64,000 bases of DNA from Liolophura sinensis (Eukaryota > Mollusca > Polyplacophora > Chitonida > Chitonidae), in assembly GCF_032854445.1 (NCBI RefSeq), contig NC_088298.1:12327504-12391503 (forward strand), written 5' to 3'. This document shows positions 33,772 through 47,448 of the stretch, piece after piece (the first letter of the stretch is position 1; every line of letters starts with the position of its first letter). The notes under the pieces were generated by a model. It searched no databases and was not told the DNA's origin. It saw only the letters and a list, made by a program, of their open reading frames with translations. Position numbers and translations under genes: made by a program.

Positions 33772-35205
33772 AACAGATAAACTCAAGGAAGTGGACCTGA
33801 TCAAAAATATTTTTTCAGCTGCTATCAACTAGGGAATATAAGAGAACAAGGCGTCCAAGAAGGGTCCGGTCCATTATTGTTTGTACAGTAACGACAGAAT
33901 AAGACTGGAATACAAAACTAACTGCTTCAAATGCCTCTGGTCTGTCTTATAAAGTTCACACAGAATACGGATATTAGGAATAATGAAGACAAATGGCAGA
34001 ATGATACCCTTCAAGCTTAAAATACCCACAACGATTTCCTGTGGCGGTGTTGATGGGTGAAAGATGCGGTGTTAGGGAACGTACCCCAGAGCCCTGTATC
34101 CATTATAGTAAAAGAAAGCCAAAATATGAAATAAGGTTCATCATACGGATAACTAAAAACTAAACTTAAAAATACTTTCATTTATTTTTTCAGATATTTT
34201 TAAGATTGTTGAAAGGCATCCAAATGTTTGAATACTGTGGCGGGTTTTATGAGCCATTCTGGCGATCTCTAGGAACTCTGACGTTACAACGCCTTTTTTT
34301 CTTGATGTTCACCAGAAGCAAGGAATTTTTTGGAGAACATTATTTCAGTAACGTTATACTCATGGGTGAAAAAAATCACTCCAGTGTAGTGATTAGAGTT
34401 GAAAAACCTTCTGTTTAGGGTTCCTAAACTCTGATAGCATGGTCCATAAGCCCATCTTACAATTCAAATATTTGCACGCCGTTAACTCTTTTTACAAAAA
34501 TCGAAAGTATATTTGTGCATAGTTTCAAGTGGTCTATTTAGTGATACTTGTTTCAATTTTTGGAGGCCTTTTCCTTTATACGAGAGACTGTATTACTACT
34601 CGGCATGTGTTTGCTGGCATTTAACCATGTTTTTGTTTCTTATGTGCAACAGAATTAACAAAATTCTGCAACAAATATACAACGCTGTTTTTATCATTTT
34701 TTATTTACATCCGTTAGTTAATTGGTGATGAGAAGTAATACCGTTTCTTATTCGCCCAATATACAATCGGGACATCCGTGATTTCACAGACACGCAGAAA
34801 TAATTATACTACCGGTATAGTAAAAATAGAGCAGCGTCGACGGTGAGATAGTCTTTGTTTACGCATATAAAGTGGCTTCTCTCAAATATATATATATCCA
34901 AGAATGACTGCTTTTAGATGATAAAATCACGTCAATACAGAATGGCTTAAAATCAAACGAATCTGTAAGCTTTCTGTGGATAGTATTGAACGTTTGTGAA
35001 GAACTTATTAATTCCAGACCAATAAATGTTGTAACTTAATCGACATATGAGTTAAAATTTTTCTTTAACTGAGGTAAATTGAAAAGAAGTCAATTGACAA
35101 GAAGAACATTTCAATAGTTACGTGTGCCAGCAATCACATTGTCCTCGTGGTTGTGGTTTTACCCTCAGTGCTGCTAACCTTTATACCTGTATGGACTTTA
35201 CGCAA
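33021..35205. other. No gene recognised
   Basis: Contains the (AT)n tract at 33688; frames up to 112 codons (33293-33631) overlap on both strands and have no motif. Confidence 0.5.
33688..33767. repeat. (AT)n microsatellite, about 80 bp
   Basis: Uninterrupted alternating AT. Confidence 0.98.
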
Positions 35206-35214
35206 TTGAGTTTA

Positions 35215-35484
35215 TTTATTTTATTTATTTGACTGGTATTTTACGCCATACTCTAGAATATTTCACTTATACGACGGCGGCCAGCATTATGGTGGGTGGA
35301 AACCGGGCAGAGCCCGGGGGAAACCTACGACCATCCGCAGGTTGCTGGCGGACCTTCCCACGTACGACCGGAGAGGAAGCCAGCATGAGCTGGACTTGAA
35401 CTCACAGCGACCGCATTGGTGAGAGACTCCTGGGTCATTACGCTGCGCTAGCGCGCTAACCAACTGAGCCACGGAGGCCCCCAG
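35215..35484 (-). mobile_element. Full-length SINE with target-site duplication
   Basis: Tail, body, B box complement (GGACTTGAACTC) and A box complement (CCAACTGAGCCA) are all present and close to the reference. TTGAGTTTA flanks it at 35206-35214 and 35485-35493. Confidence 0.95.
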
Positions 35485-35751
35485 TTGAGTTTAGGGATTG
35501 CTGGCTAGAATCTTCACAGACAGGTGGATACCGTAAAAGTGTTTACATAATATCATGCAGTGATAAGCCATATGTGCTATTCTTTCAAAGACGATATTGG
35601 CATGTGCGCGAATGTGTGTGAAGGCATTGAGAGGGCAATGAGTTGGTGTTAGTACAGCGGTCGAATACGTGAAGTTACCCTTTTTCGCTCTTGGCACCTC
35701 TGGAAAGTGATCTTGCAGAAGAACAACAACCCGTGTTTGTTGCTTTTACCA

Positions 35752-36004
35752 GGGTCCCTCCGTGGCTCAGTCGGTTAGCGTAATGACCCAGGAGCCTCAA
35801 TGCGGTCGCTGTGAGTTCAAGTCCAGCTCTTGCTGGCTCCCTCTCCGGTCGTAAATGGGCAGGTCTGTCGGCAACCTGCGGATGGTCGTGGATTTCCTCC
35901 GGGTTGTCCCCGGTTTCCTCCCGCCATCACGCTGGCCGCCACCGTATAAGTGAAATATTCTTGAGTATGGCGTAAAACATCAATCAAATAAATAAATAAA
36001 TAAA
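35752..36004 (+). mobile_element. Near full-length SINE with short head deletions
   Basis: A box TGGCTCAGTCGG and B box GAGTTCAAGTCC intact; about 12 bases are missing after the A box and a few before GCGGTCGCTG. Flanks TTGTTGCTTTTACCA and TTGTTGTTGTTACCA could be an imperfect target-site duplication (13 of 15). Confidence 0.9.
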
Positions 36005-36009
36005 TTGTT

Positions 36010-39000
36010 GTTGTTACCATAGACCCCGTACACAGACAAGAGGACACCGTATATATGGACATGTGTTTATTCAGCAGAAATATTTTGATTTATTGATCGA
36101 CTTTTTGTATTGATCGCCCAACTTATGAACCATTCACTTATATGAGGGTGGCGAGATTTACAGGTGGCGAACCTGTAGGTTATTTTATTGCCGTTGTCTT
36201 TGGGATTTCAGTGGTCACGCGAGTTCACGCAGATATAGGCGAGGAAAATGGCTCTCGTAAACTTTTGTGAACATAGCCAATATGAGATTCTTAGATTACC
36301 TTAACACATTTTGTTCTTTGACCATATGAGACCTTACATGTGTGCGAAAATTCTCGTACTGACCTCAATGATACAATATGATAGACAGAGCAGCAACGAT
36401 TGGCGATACCCGACACATGGTCACACGTATAACCAGTAAACTCTGGCCTTTTGAGTGTCAGTTAGGGTTTGAACTGCATTACGTAAACGTTTAAAATTTA
36501 GTATGCTTATTCGTCCATAGCACAAAGCCTTAAGCAGAAGTAGATAAGAAAAATGGAGTGAAACTAATAGGAATTTATTGGACGTCCCTTGTCATTAATA
36601 ACCATGGCTTTGAGGCGACGTAGCAGCGGCATCCGATCACACGAGCATGTTTACAACCTGTTGTGTCGTGTTAACGCTATATATAGCTTATGTTTTCTCA
36701 GAACACTTTGCCTATACCAGGTTGAACCATTGATAAACACAGGTGCTCGCTGCCAAACTATATTTTTAGCATGTAAACGAATCTCGTTTCTTTAACACTC
36801 GAGTCATCTATATATGAATACCAGATGGCATCATATAGCGTAACGATACTTAATAAACATACTTGTAGCACTACATGTAATAATTATATGGGTTCCCCGT
36901 GAATAGTGATGGCAGGATCTTATCTACCCCCTGCTCTCCGATGGAATCCCTTGTACTTGGCTAAACACCAGATATATGTAGTAGGAAAACACTAAATGCT
37001 TGTACACACCTCTTTCAGAGCTTTGAATAGCTTGATTATATTCTAATGACTTCTAAGGTAATTTTCTAGCAAACAAATGACAGGTGCGCTTTTTAAAAAC
37101 ACTGACTGGAAATAGCTTGTCACATGGTAAATAAAGAGTTGGAATATATCTTAACATTATTGTTGACCACGTGAAGGAACATATCAATTATGTCACACAG
37201 CAGATTGGTACAATTAAGACGTGGCAGAATGTTATAAAGATTATTGTGTCTCCGCATACACTGAATTTGTCACATAAAAAAACTGTGCACAGTGTCACAT
37301 GACATGATACAACATGTTGTATCGCCAAATGGGATCTAAGCACACCCCATTTGTGTCACATAGTGGCTTATTGTATCGCAGAATGCATTTGATGAAACTT
37401 ATTGAATACAATAAATCGTAAAGCAACGGACTCCCTACATTCGACATTAGGTGTGCTGTATATTATTTTTGGGGGGTTGATAACTTTTATGGGTTAGCAA
37501 ACATTAGCACATAATCTTTCTCAAAAAAAAAAAACAATACATGTACAAGTTATAGAGAATTGCAACATCTCTAACACTGTCATTGCCTTTAGACGTGTTA
37601 TGCAACTTTCTTAATAACATTGAGAAAACGCCGAGAAACGCCCAGACAGGACATACATCTAATGATGTAGGATGCAGGAATCTGTTTGTTTACTTGTCTT
37701 TACCTATGTATATTCCCATTTTCTCCAGAAATTTTCGTCCAATCGACGCCATCATTTGCCAGCTTTATTACTTAGAACCAAAGAAGTACAGTGTAAACAA
37801 TGATGACGTCACAAGCTGTAGAATGAATATACTACCCGCTATTGAGGATATGAACTGTTTGTGATGGACACAACGGTATATAGCTTAGTAAATTAAAGGG
37901 ATAGAAGAGAGATACTGAGAAACAGAATGAATTAATCACTATAATCCTAAACTCAAATACACGAAAATACATTAACAACTCAATTTTGGAGGCCTGCCTT
38001 CGTTGTGCTTAGTCCAGTGTGTTAACAGGTGAGCATAATACTCTAATGTATAGAGTTGTCGTATAAGAAACTAGACAAGAGCCTAAGATGGCCCTACTAG
38101 GATATCATTCAACACAATATCGTGCCTGTATTGGTTTAAAATACTTTGGAATCAGTTTTTCTGTGTCAAAGTTAGGAAGTTTATTGGTGCCTGTTTTATA
38201 CTCATCATTAAATATACGTGTCTCACAACTACTCCCGGGTGCGATACAGATGACCAGTACTTGATTTATAGATGCTTACCAGTGTCCTCATACAGCATAA
38301 ATCACAGACTTTCAGCTTTTGATTACAATAATAAGGGATGCTAAAACTAATTTTTAGAGGATTTCCTGGCACGAATGTGAATCCATAACTTATATTTCGG
38401 CCCCTTTGAAGATATGAACGTTCATGATAATTTGACTTAGGATATTGTTTCACCGTTTGACGACCTGAACTGTGATTTTGACACTTTATTTGCTACTAAA
38501 GAATTCTTATAAAACCCCCAAAGCACTGATGGATTTGCATTAATGTTTTATGCCTTTCAATTGAACATTTTATTTGTCCTGTGTCCATTTCTAGCCCCAG
38601 TGTTTTAAACCACCGACCTTTGGCAAGTTACTGACCAACTTTTATGCATGTGATGTATAATTAGGCGAGTAGTTCTCAATGAATGTTGGATCTCGCTAAC
38701 GGCCACATGAGACTAAAGCATTGATAAAATGGGAACACACTCATTAAAGTACAACATCCGTCTTCTCCATCTTTCCCCACAGACAGACTGACAGCCCACC
38801 TTTTCCCGCACAAGTTAAGTAACATCCCGAGCCTCTTTGCCAACGATAGCAGGGTAATGTAAACAGCGAAGAGAAGCTGCCATGGTCTGACCAGCGAACA
38901 TCTCTGCTGGTTGAAATGTTTATACAGGGTACACACAACACGTTGTGGCATTATAGCAGTGTACACATATCCACGGTCGGAGCTTGTCTGTGTACACTGT

Positions 39001-41924
39001 GTATCTCCTTGGAATTAAGTCTTACATCTATCAGCATGCAGTCATACATGCGCAAAAATCAGCTACTTTCGTGTTGGTTTTGCTAACAGAAATAGATCAT
39101 TACAGATCAAGTAAACATGCATAACTTAATAATGAAAAAAATCTTGCAACTGGAATCAGTTCTATGTTGAATCATGCTTCAGTTTGCGTTGAAAACATCG
39201 CCAGGAATGTATTAAGATAAGAATTCCAGCTTATCTTGGAGCCAATTTTTCCCTACTGGATAAATAGTGGATACTTTCTCTCCCCCGACCCACTTCCTTT
39301 ACTGGTCAATTTCTTCCACTGGGCAAGTGATGCCCATCGGCAAATTCCCTCACTGCTTAACGTGCCGTGATAAACGACTTCTCTTAAAAGCCACTGGGCA
39401 ATATAAACCACCTTAAACCAGTCTGTCCAAGTGGTGTACTGTTTTGATTTATTTAGTAGAATGGTCACTGTGACAAAGATCTGGTTGGTTCACAAGCACT
39501 TCCACGTAACTGCACAGAATGATGCGCTTTTAACGCAGCTTACAGCTGAGTTGTTTACCGGGAAAATATCCCCGATTCACCTCTTCGTTCAGTTTCCACC
39601 AATCACTAACAACTCCTTCCCTGTTATAACTCTACAAAAAAAGTTGTTTACCTGCATCTGAGACATGCTAACCGAGGAGAAATGGTTTCTTCAAATAACA
39701 ATTTATAACCGTTAACCAAACCGGTCAGTGCCATGGAAATAAAGATTTACGTTTCAGATATGTCTATTTATTAACTTTTATTGAGTAAAAAGGCTTTCTT
39801 GATATGGGCCCATCTTTCTAGTGATACTTTTGTTTTAAGTAAAACATACAATAACGGATTAAACCTATTATCATTTTAACTGCTAGAGATCTCTGAGTTT
39901 ACCGTCTGGGGCTGATTCCAGAAAGCCGGTTTTAACTTATGTCAAAATTTGAAATGCGGCTTTAAAGCTTGTTTTTGAGGCCCTGTAAATTGAATTATTT
40001 CCCACCTCGCCAATGTTCTCTGAAGACAAATGTGCCAAAATTTCAAATTCCATTACCGAAAACTAAGCACTCTGGCAAGGTCTGAAATTTTGATTTAATG
40101 GAAAACTGCTGTTATGCTGTTATTAGTTCTTAAAAGAAGATTTAAGAATACGGGTCGGTTTTATTGATTTATCGATGGCTTAAAATCCATTGTGCTTTAA
40201 CAACTCTTGATATTAAAAATAATTCAAATGCCATGTACCCAGCAGATATGGGTGGGGGATTGAAGGCATCTTTTGGACAAACAGTTAACCTAAGGTCAGA
40301 GTTAAATGTTCCAAGGGTGACAAGAATAAAAAATCTGAAGAATTGTAGAGCATTACCCTCAACTCGTCTTCTTGTCCACTTTAGACAAAAACTTTTCCGT
40401 CTGTTGCAGTTCTCATTAACGTGTAAGGGCTGTGTGACAGAGCATGTATATATAGTTAATCCGTTTCAAAGCAGTATGTGATAATTAACCAAATACATTT
40501 TTAGGATTCCAAGCTCGTCGTTTTACTTTGTTTTTTAAACCATGACACTTGATACGCTGGTGTAAAGAAATATGCATATTTTAGTTGTTACGATAATCTT
40601 CTCAGAGTGCAACGATCTTAATAGTAAGTAAAAGATACACAGGTGCCAGTGGAGGACTTCGGATAACGGACCAACAAGGATGCTTGAAAGGTAGGTAGGT
40701 ACTCGTAACATATGAAACGTTTGTGCAGGCACAATACATTATACTTGTACTAGAGTGGCTTCCTCAAGATATGGTTGAAATACCACGAACGCAACCTAAG
40801 CAACCACTCATTTATTCTTTCATGGACGGCAATGTTGACTCTTTCCTTTACTTGGACGGTTAACGATCTCGTGGTAAAATGTAGCAATGCTTATACAACG
40901 GAATACTGGTCAATGAGAACACCACTACTTCACTATGAAATATATATCACCAAATAAGGCTGATTGGCAGATCACAGGGTCGTATGTAAACATCAGGATG
41001 GAACGCTGTCTTTCAACAAGGTGAGATGGTAAGGGTGTAATTTATGCTAACTGACAGACAGACTGACAAATTAGTTTGTATCACATCTGTGCTGTCAATC
41101 AACACGTCATGATAGCAGCTGGTTTTGTAAGGAAGGGTTCGGAAGGATAAGCCAATAACGCCTCCACACTTCTCAGCACTCATCGATCTGTTACTACACT
41201 TTACGGAGAAGTGAAGTCACAGTGATTATAATCACATCGAGGTAAGAATGCATGAGCTTTTTATATAACTATTTCTTATCACTTATGTTTGTAAAAGCCA
41301 CACGCGCTACCTAAAGAGAAGTTTTGATTGGTTTCTGAAACTTCCAGGGATAAGCTTACCCAATGAAAAGTTACAGCAATCATCTAATGGCCTATGGAAA
41401 TTTACTGCCACACTGAAACGACAGCTGTTCGTGAAAACAGGTTCATGCAAGCTGTGTAAGGAAATTTTCAGTTGCAAAAACACATTTCCCAAAGGGAAAA
41501 AAAAGCCAAAGATATTCAAGGCTGTTGCAAATTATATGGTAGCCACTACAATATTTTCTCTTTTTAAATAGTTGCATATACTTGAATTTTGATAGCTTTT
41601 TCGTACTGTCGTGATGTAACTCATTCCTGTACAGGAATCACCCGTTTTCTAAGTAATCACCATCAATATCAATGCTGTTCTAGACGTTGAGAGCTTACCT
41701 GTATTTTACAGGGTTATGAACACAACACGGATCTGCGGAGAAAGTGCAGTAATTATTATTGGTTTCTGAGTAGATAAAATTAATGACCCAGTGGATACAC
41801 GTAAATACAAATACATCTTCACAAAGAATGGCAGAGAATTAGTTTGGGGAAAATTAAACGTTTGACCTAAAAAAAACTGAGGCACTCACGTATTGCAAAT
41901 TCAAAAGCTCTAAATCCCTTCCAG
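36010..41924. other. Long gene-free stretch
   Basis: About 5.9 kb without a supported gene or dispersed repeat. An 18-bp perfect palindrome (GATACAACATGTTGTATC, 37306-37323) lies among scattered GTCACAT words at 37190-37360. Frames reach 105 codons (40164-40481) but lack motifs. Confidence 0.5.
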
Positions 41925-42349
41925 AAAATGGGCCGTACTTTGACACTCAATATATCCGAAACCCTCTTACGTTAGCTTCTAAAAATTTACACACTCTAAA
42001 GCCATTATGTCCTAAGTTTACAGACCGAATTTCAATTTCATCCTTTAAGATTTCTGTTCAAGGACCAAAATCAAAAAAGAGTCACAAACGCATGTTCCTG
42101 ACATTTCAAAATAATGTTCAACCTTTGCTTTACTTGAAAAGGTGATCAATTCCTTGTCCGCCACAGAGAAAACCAAATTGATTCAGCAGAAGGGTTTCTC
42201 TGACACTAGAGCCAGACAATTTTTACAGACGACACTTGACTGATACGTGTCACACAGGTGCAGCGCGCGCTGCCATTCGAATGTCTAAAGTTTGAAGGGT
42301 TTGAAGAAAGGATAATGGAGCAATGCAGCATCAAAGTACGGCCCATTTT
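41925..42349. mobile_element. MITE-like element with 19-bp perfect inverted ends
   Basis: AAAATGGGCCGTACTTTGA at 41925-41943 and its exact complement at 42331-42349. The 387-bp interior has no coding frame. Flanking duplication not seen. Confidence 0.55.
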
Positions 42350-43525
42350 TTTATGCCCACCCGATATTTGACAAGATTAAGGACCAATATCCTGACGTGA
42401 ATATGATCAAGTAATCACATAACGATTGTGAGTACCTTGTTATCTGTTAACGGATATATAACAAATACTCTTATGTACGTGGTATGCTTCCTTCTGTAGT
42501 AATCGCTTCAGTGATATTGATATTATTATGTTTTTCGCTTACATATATTTGATATATAGGATTCATAGCTACATATAATATATACTACATTTATCTTTTA
42601 TCATTCGTTCAGATTCAGGTGTGGTGCTTGTGTGATTGTTTTTGTTTTATTTTTTGTTTTTTTGTTCCAGGGGGGACGGGAGGTGGGGGCTAGAAACTAA
42701 AAACTGGTCAACACCTTGGCGAGTAAGACAACACACCTAATAGCCAACCGACAAGAACTGACGTTCGCTCTCAAAGATGAATGACAACGAATCCCACGTC
42801 ATCTCATCAGACGACTGACTTTTTGTATGCGTCGGAGAGTTTTTGCATGCATTGAACCAGGGGGTGGCCACACGCGATATTGATTGGTTTTGATATTGAC
42901 GGATTTTAAAAATAGTCGACTTTTTGTATACTCTGTCCATTGTTAACCAAGATGGAATGGTTATTTTTCTACCCCTGCTCTGTTTGTTCACTTGTAAAAT
43001 GATTTGAGGGCTGCTTTGCCCGTTCTTACTCAAGACTTTCAATATCTAAAGTCATTGGTCTTTTCAATATATTAAACATCAGTCATCCTGTTTTTTGCAT
43101 TGGCAAAATATATTAATTTGTAAAGTTTCTTTTGGCTGTCAGTTCATAGGCCTTGATGCAGGGAACCATAACGTTTCGCGGGGGTTAACAGAGAATGGCA
43201 TATTCATTCCTATTCACAGCCAATAAATTTGGATCATATAGAAGTGACAAAGTTTGTTTCTATGTCTTCACCCTCATTTAACTTATTTATTTATGATTTA
43301 TGACGTAATTCGTCCTGGATGCTTTTTGTGGGGTAGTATTAAACGTCTGATAACCGATGTTGTTATAAGAGGTATATTTACCTAGACTTTTACGTATTTA
43401 TTCTCTAATTCTACACATGTCCCAAAGAACTGTACATCTGTCATTGCACATGTGAACATATTTGTCCATATATCCCAAATGTTTCCGTTTATTCATACAT
43501 TCATGTAATCCATTGTAAATATGTT

Positions 43526-43682
43526 TATTTATATATTTATATATTTATTTATTTATTTGATTGGTGTTTTAAGCCGTTCTCAAGAATATTTCACTTATAC
43601 GACGGCGGCCAGCATTATGGCGGGAGGAAACCAGGCATAACCTGGGGGAAACCCAGGACCATCCGCCGGTTACCGGCAGACC
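43526..43682 (-). mobile_element. SINE, 5'-truncated, with perfect 12-bp target-site duplication
   Basis: Contains tail, 3' end and body and stops at GGCAGACC, well inside the element. TGTAAATATGTT occurs at 43514-43525 and 43683-43694, so the truncated form is what was inserted. Confidence 0.93.
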
Positions 43683-45071
43683 TGTAAATATGTTGAAATC
43701 ATTTATACACACACGGTATGTACACTAAGTATTTATTTACACATATGTATATACGATTTCCGCATATATACAAAAGAATTGAAAATATCCTTAATAAAAT
43801 TTATTTACATATGTTCAAAAGAACTGTATGTATGTATAATTTAGAGAATAAATGCTAAAACGGCTTTCCATATATACAATGCAGTTACGCTGTACATATC
43901 GTACTTTAACGCTGATGTGCCGAAGTTTACTAGTCTGACAGGACACTTACCTTGCACCTGGGCTTGAGTACACCAGTACCAGGTGAACCGTTTGATCAGG
44001 GGATTAAAGACTATCTCTGTCCATCGATGAATCAATCAATTAACCAAGGTCAAGTTAACATATGAGCATGTTTAGCGGCATATCAGATAAATAAGGCCTC
44101 TTGCCGTCGTCGGATCAGCACGCACCGACGAGTTCTGTTATACCATTGCCATTTCAGAGCCTAGCTGCGTACCTTTCTTCTCCCGCCAGGCTTTACTTCC
44201 AATAAAAAACACTCTGCTGAAAGGCAACACCATGTCACGGGCGATAAGGCTCAGGCGCGCCTGAATAGTGCGTTCTACTATCCGGCGCTTCGCCCATTCT
44301 TGATTTTTTACATCGCCCATGCACCATTACCGCATTAAATGATGCCTTCATTTACAGAAAATGTTTTAATTTTAATCTTCCACGTGATGGTATGTTGTCT
44401 AAGATTAGACTAAGATTCGGAAATCAGCCGTATTTGTAGCCGTGCGTTTTTAGAAGAAATCTTGCACAAAGCTAAAATTCAATGTTTATTTTCCCAAACA
44501 ATTTCCTGTTGGCGAATACATTCAGCAGAAGTTTATACCGATTTTGTTTCATCGTAGGCATTTTATGGTATGTCGTTGCAGTGCTCTGTAGTACAAGATG
44601 GCCGGAATTTATCTCAGAGGCACTACCTTCATGCAAGCTCGAATTCATGGAGGTTACGTGCGCGGGTACGCCAGAGGAAAGATTGTGGGCTGCTCTAAGA
44701 AAAGAACGATGGGGGTTCCTTTGAGGCCAGCTGGCTGCGGTGTATATTTCACATCGTCCGTAGGGAATGCGGTGAAGCCTATAAGAACCGCTGCTTTAAC
44801 GATAACATACGGTGCGTGTTTTGCACACCTGAGAGGCTTTATAGTGGACATATGAAGGATGATAGATTGCCCTTTACCCACGGGTTACAACAGAGAAAGT
44901 AGCGTCTTTACTGTTATCTTATCTGAACAGTTCCCAAGAGATTTATTTTTGCAGCGTACCGAAGAATCATAATGGAAATCCTCGACTTGCCGATGATTGG
45001 TCTAATCCAGTACGTAGTCCACAAGTCATGTACGTTTGTGGTAATCACATATATTTTCAACAACACTGATA

Positions 45072-45341
45072 GTTTTTCTATATTTACTTGATTGGTGGCG
45101 TTACGCCATACTCAAGAATATTTCACTTGTACGACGACGGCTTGCATTACGGTGAGAGGAAACCTTGCAGAGCCAGGGGGAAACTCACAACCATCGGCAT
45201 GTGGCTGCAGGCCTTCTAATGTATGGCTGGAGATGAAGTCGACATGGGCTGGAATTGAACTCACACTGGCCGCATAGGTGAGAGGCCCCTGAGTCGTGGC
45301 GCCGCAGTGGGACTCTAACCACCTCATCCACGGAGGCTCCG
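45072..45341 (-). mobile_element. Full-length diverged SINE with perfect 11-bp target-site duplication
   Basis: CAACACTGATA at 45061-45071 and 45342-45352. The body is diverged from the reference (GACGACGGCTTGCATTACGG), but the duplication is exact; head complement ends CATCCACGGAGGCTCC. Confidence 0.93.
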
Positions 45342-46717
45342 CAACACTGATATAACCATATAATATATGTATATAATACCAGTTTCCCCACTTCTCAATT
45401 AACTACACCTTCTTAAAATCGAGACGATTTCCTTATCCCTTTTTATCTTTCGGTATAATCTGGTTAGAATGTGAACCTACTGATAAAACAGATAGTTTCC
45501 AATCGAAACATAATAGCCATATTTCAAGGATGTTCAGCAATTTCTTCCACCCGGTCTTTGAGTATGATCTAACTAGTATGTAGGCAAACTGGTTCAATAG
45601 GTGCTTATCAAGACCTAATCAACTCGAAGTGGTCTCATTAAATAGAAGTTGAACCAAGTTCTGTAGTGTTCAAAGTGCACCATCTCAAACTGGAGGCACT
45701 CAGACTGCGCGGTTGGAAGCATCTTCAAACGCTGTTTGTGTAAAGCATTTGCAAATATTGCAATTTGCTTCCATTTTTTCACTGAACAGTGAAAGGCCTT
45801 ACATCTAAACGTTAAGTCGGACATTTGTATAGCACTCGTAAACAATGAAAGTCGAACATCAAAAGATCCATTTCCTAAACACCGCAGAGACACCAATTCC
45901 CAAAGCACTATTTAAGAAACTGCTCGCATTTTCACGGCTTCCATGTTGTATTCATCCCCAGTTTGGACTTATTATTTAGCTCAGATCAGCTTCACCCGTG
46001 AGCAATGATTTTAAGTGTCGATAATAGCACATTTGTGTTGAAATTTTTTTAAAATACAGCCTTTTAAGTGTTTTCTATGACGGTCATAGAATGAGTTAGT
46101 CAAATTCTTCTTCTCCCTATGGATACTGCTAATGACTTACAGCCAACAAAACAACACTGGTCCCTTATAGCTTGGCGAATGCGGCTTGGTTATCGCAAGA
46201 AGCAATACGTTCTCCTTAGTCTAATTAGGGATTTATATCCATTAAAGAGATCCACAGGCAGATCCTGTTTCACTGCAGACAGTGAAACGTCCCACGGATC
46301 GATTTCGACAGTTTAAAACGCAGAGAACACACCAAAACAGTAGTATTTAGTATTAAAAATCTACTTCACCACGATAGAGTGACATTTGACCTTGTGACGT
46401 CACAGTGTTTGTTATAAAAACAACAAAGACACGATCATCTACAGCTAATGCCCGCATTATGCAACACGGAAGCGTTGCTTCACAAGAACTACCAACACAG
46501 GATGGTGTAAAGTTATACACGTGACCCAAAAAAGATTTTGATAAAACAACGATCAAAATTGGAAACACAATTCGAATTGAAGCCAAATTCTTAGGACAAG
46601 CGTATTCCACAATACAGCCAATGTGTTGAATTACGCGTCCCCATTACGTCAGCCCTATCCGTTTCTCTGTTACCTTCTTTAGGTAGAGTATGTTCACCCA
46701 TACCTTTCAAATAATGT

Positions 46718-46967
46718 GGGGGCCTCCGTGGTCTGGTGGCTAGCGTGTTAGCGCAGCACAAAAACCCAAGAGCCTCTCACCAAAGCAATAGCAGTGAGTT
46801 CAAGTCTAGCTCATGCAGGCTCCCTCACCGGTAGTACGTGGGAATTTCTGGCAGCAGCCTGCGAATGGCTCTGTCCGGTTTACTGCCACCCAAATGCTGC
46901 CCGACCTCGTATGAATGAAATATTTTTGAGTTAGGCGTAAAACACCGATCAATTAAATTAAATTAAA
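46718..46967 (+). mobile_element. Diverged near full-length SINE
   Basis: GGGGCCTCCGTGGTCTGGTG head, B box GAGTTCAAGTCT, short internal deletion after GCCTGCGAATGG, end GAGTTAGGCGTAAAACACC with (AATTA)n-type tail. It lies just past the 3' end of the secreted-protein gene. Confidence 0.9.
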
Positions 46968-47448
46968 CCGTAATGATATTTTGTGGGCTAAATGGTATAT
47001 AACGAAGGCTTCACGGGGATAGGTATTTCATAAATGTAACACAAGCCAAACATTTGAATTAAAATAATATATTTTGATGGTTTGTATTTTTTTCTGTGTG
47101 AATAACTCATGAGATATATGGAAATTAAAAATGTACTTAAACAAGTCATGACCGGGCTTATATCCATACTACCACAGGGGAGTTAATGTATAAAGTATGT
47201 ATGCAGTATTTCATTTATCTAATAACTCCTGTGGCTGATAACAGGCCTCTAGACAGTGACTTTAGTGACCTCGAAGGGTTGGGGGAGAGGATTTAACCTC
47301 CCCGAATCAAGTGGAACACGCGAAGGCAGCAGATTAGTACTCCCCAAGTTTTCCATTTCCTCCAAGGGGTCATGAAGGCCTCGTGGTCGCCAAAGTCGAG
47401 TTTCAAAATGGACTCTATACTATAAATAACAAAAGTCATGTGTTTTAG

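Larger units (their letters stand above)
42350..46717. other. No gene recognised between SINE copies
   Basis: Apart from the SINEs at 43526 and 45072, only frames of up to about 100 codons without domains (for example 42737-43042 and 44598-44855), several overlapping on opposite strands. Confidence 0.45.

Noticed and set aside
37306-37323. 18-bp perfect palindrome GATACAACATGTTGTATC
   Set aside because: Single occurrence in AT-rich DNA with no associated gene or element; palindromes of this size can arise by chance over 64 kb.
44598-44855. 85-codon plus frame (MAGIYLRGTTFMQARIHGGY)
   Set aside because: Overlapped by another plus frame and a minus frame, with no motif or splice support.
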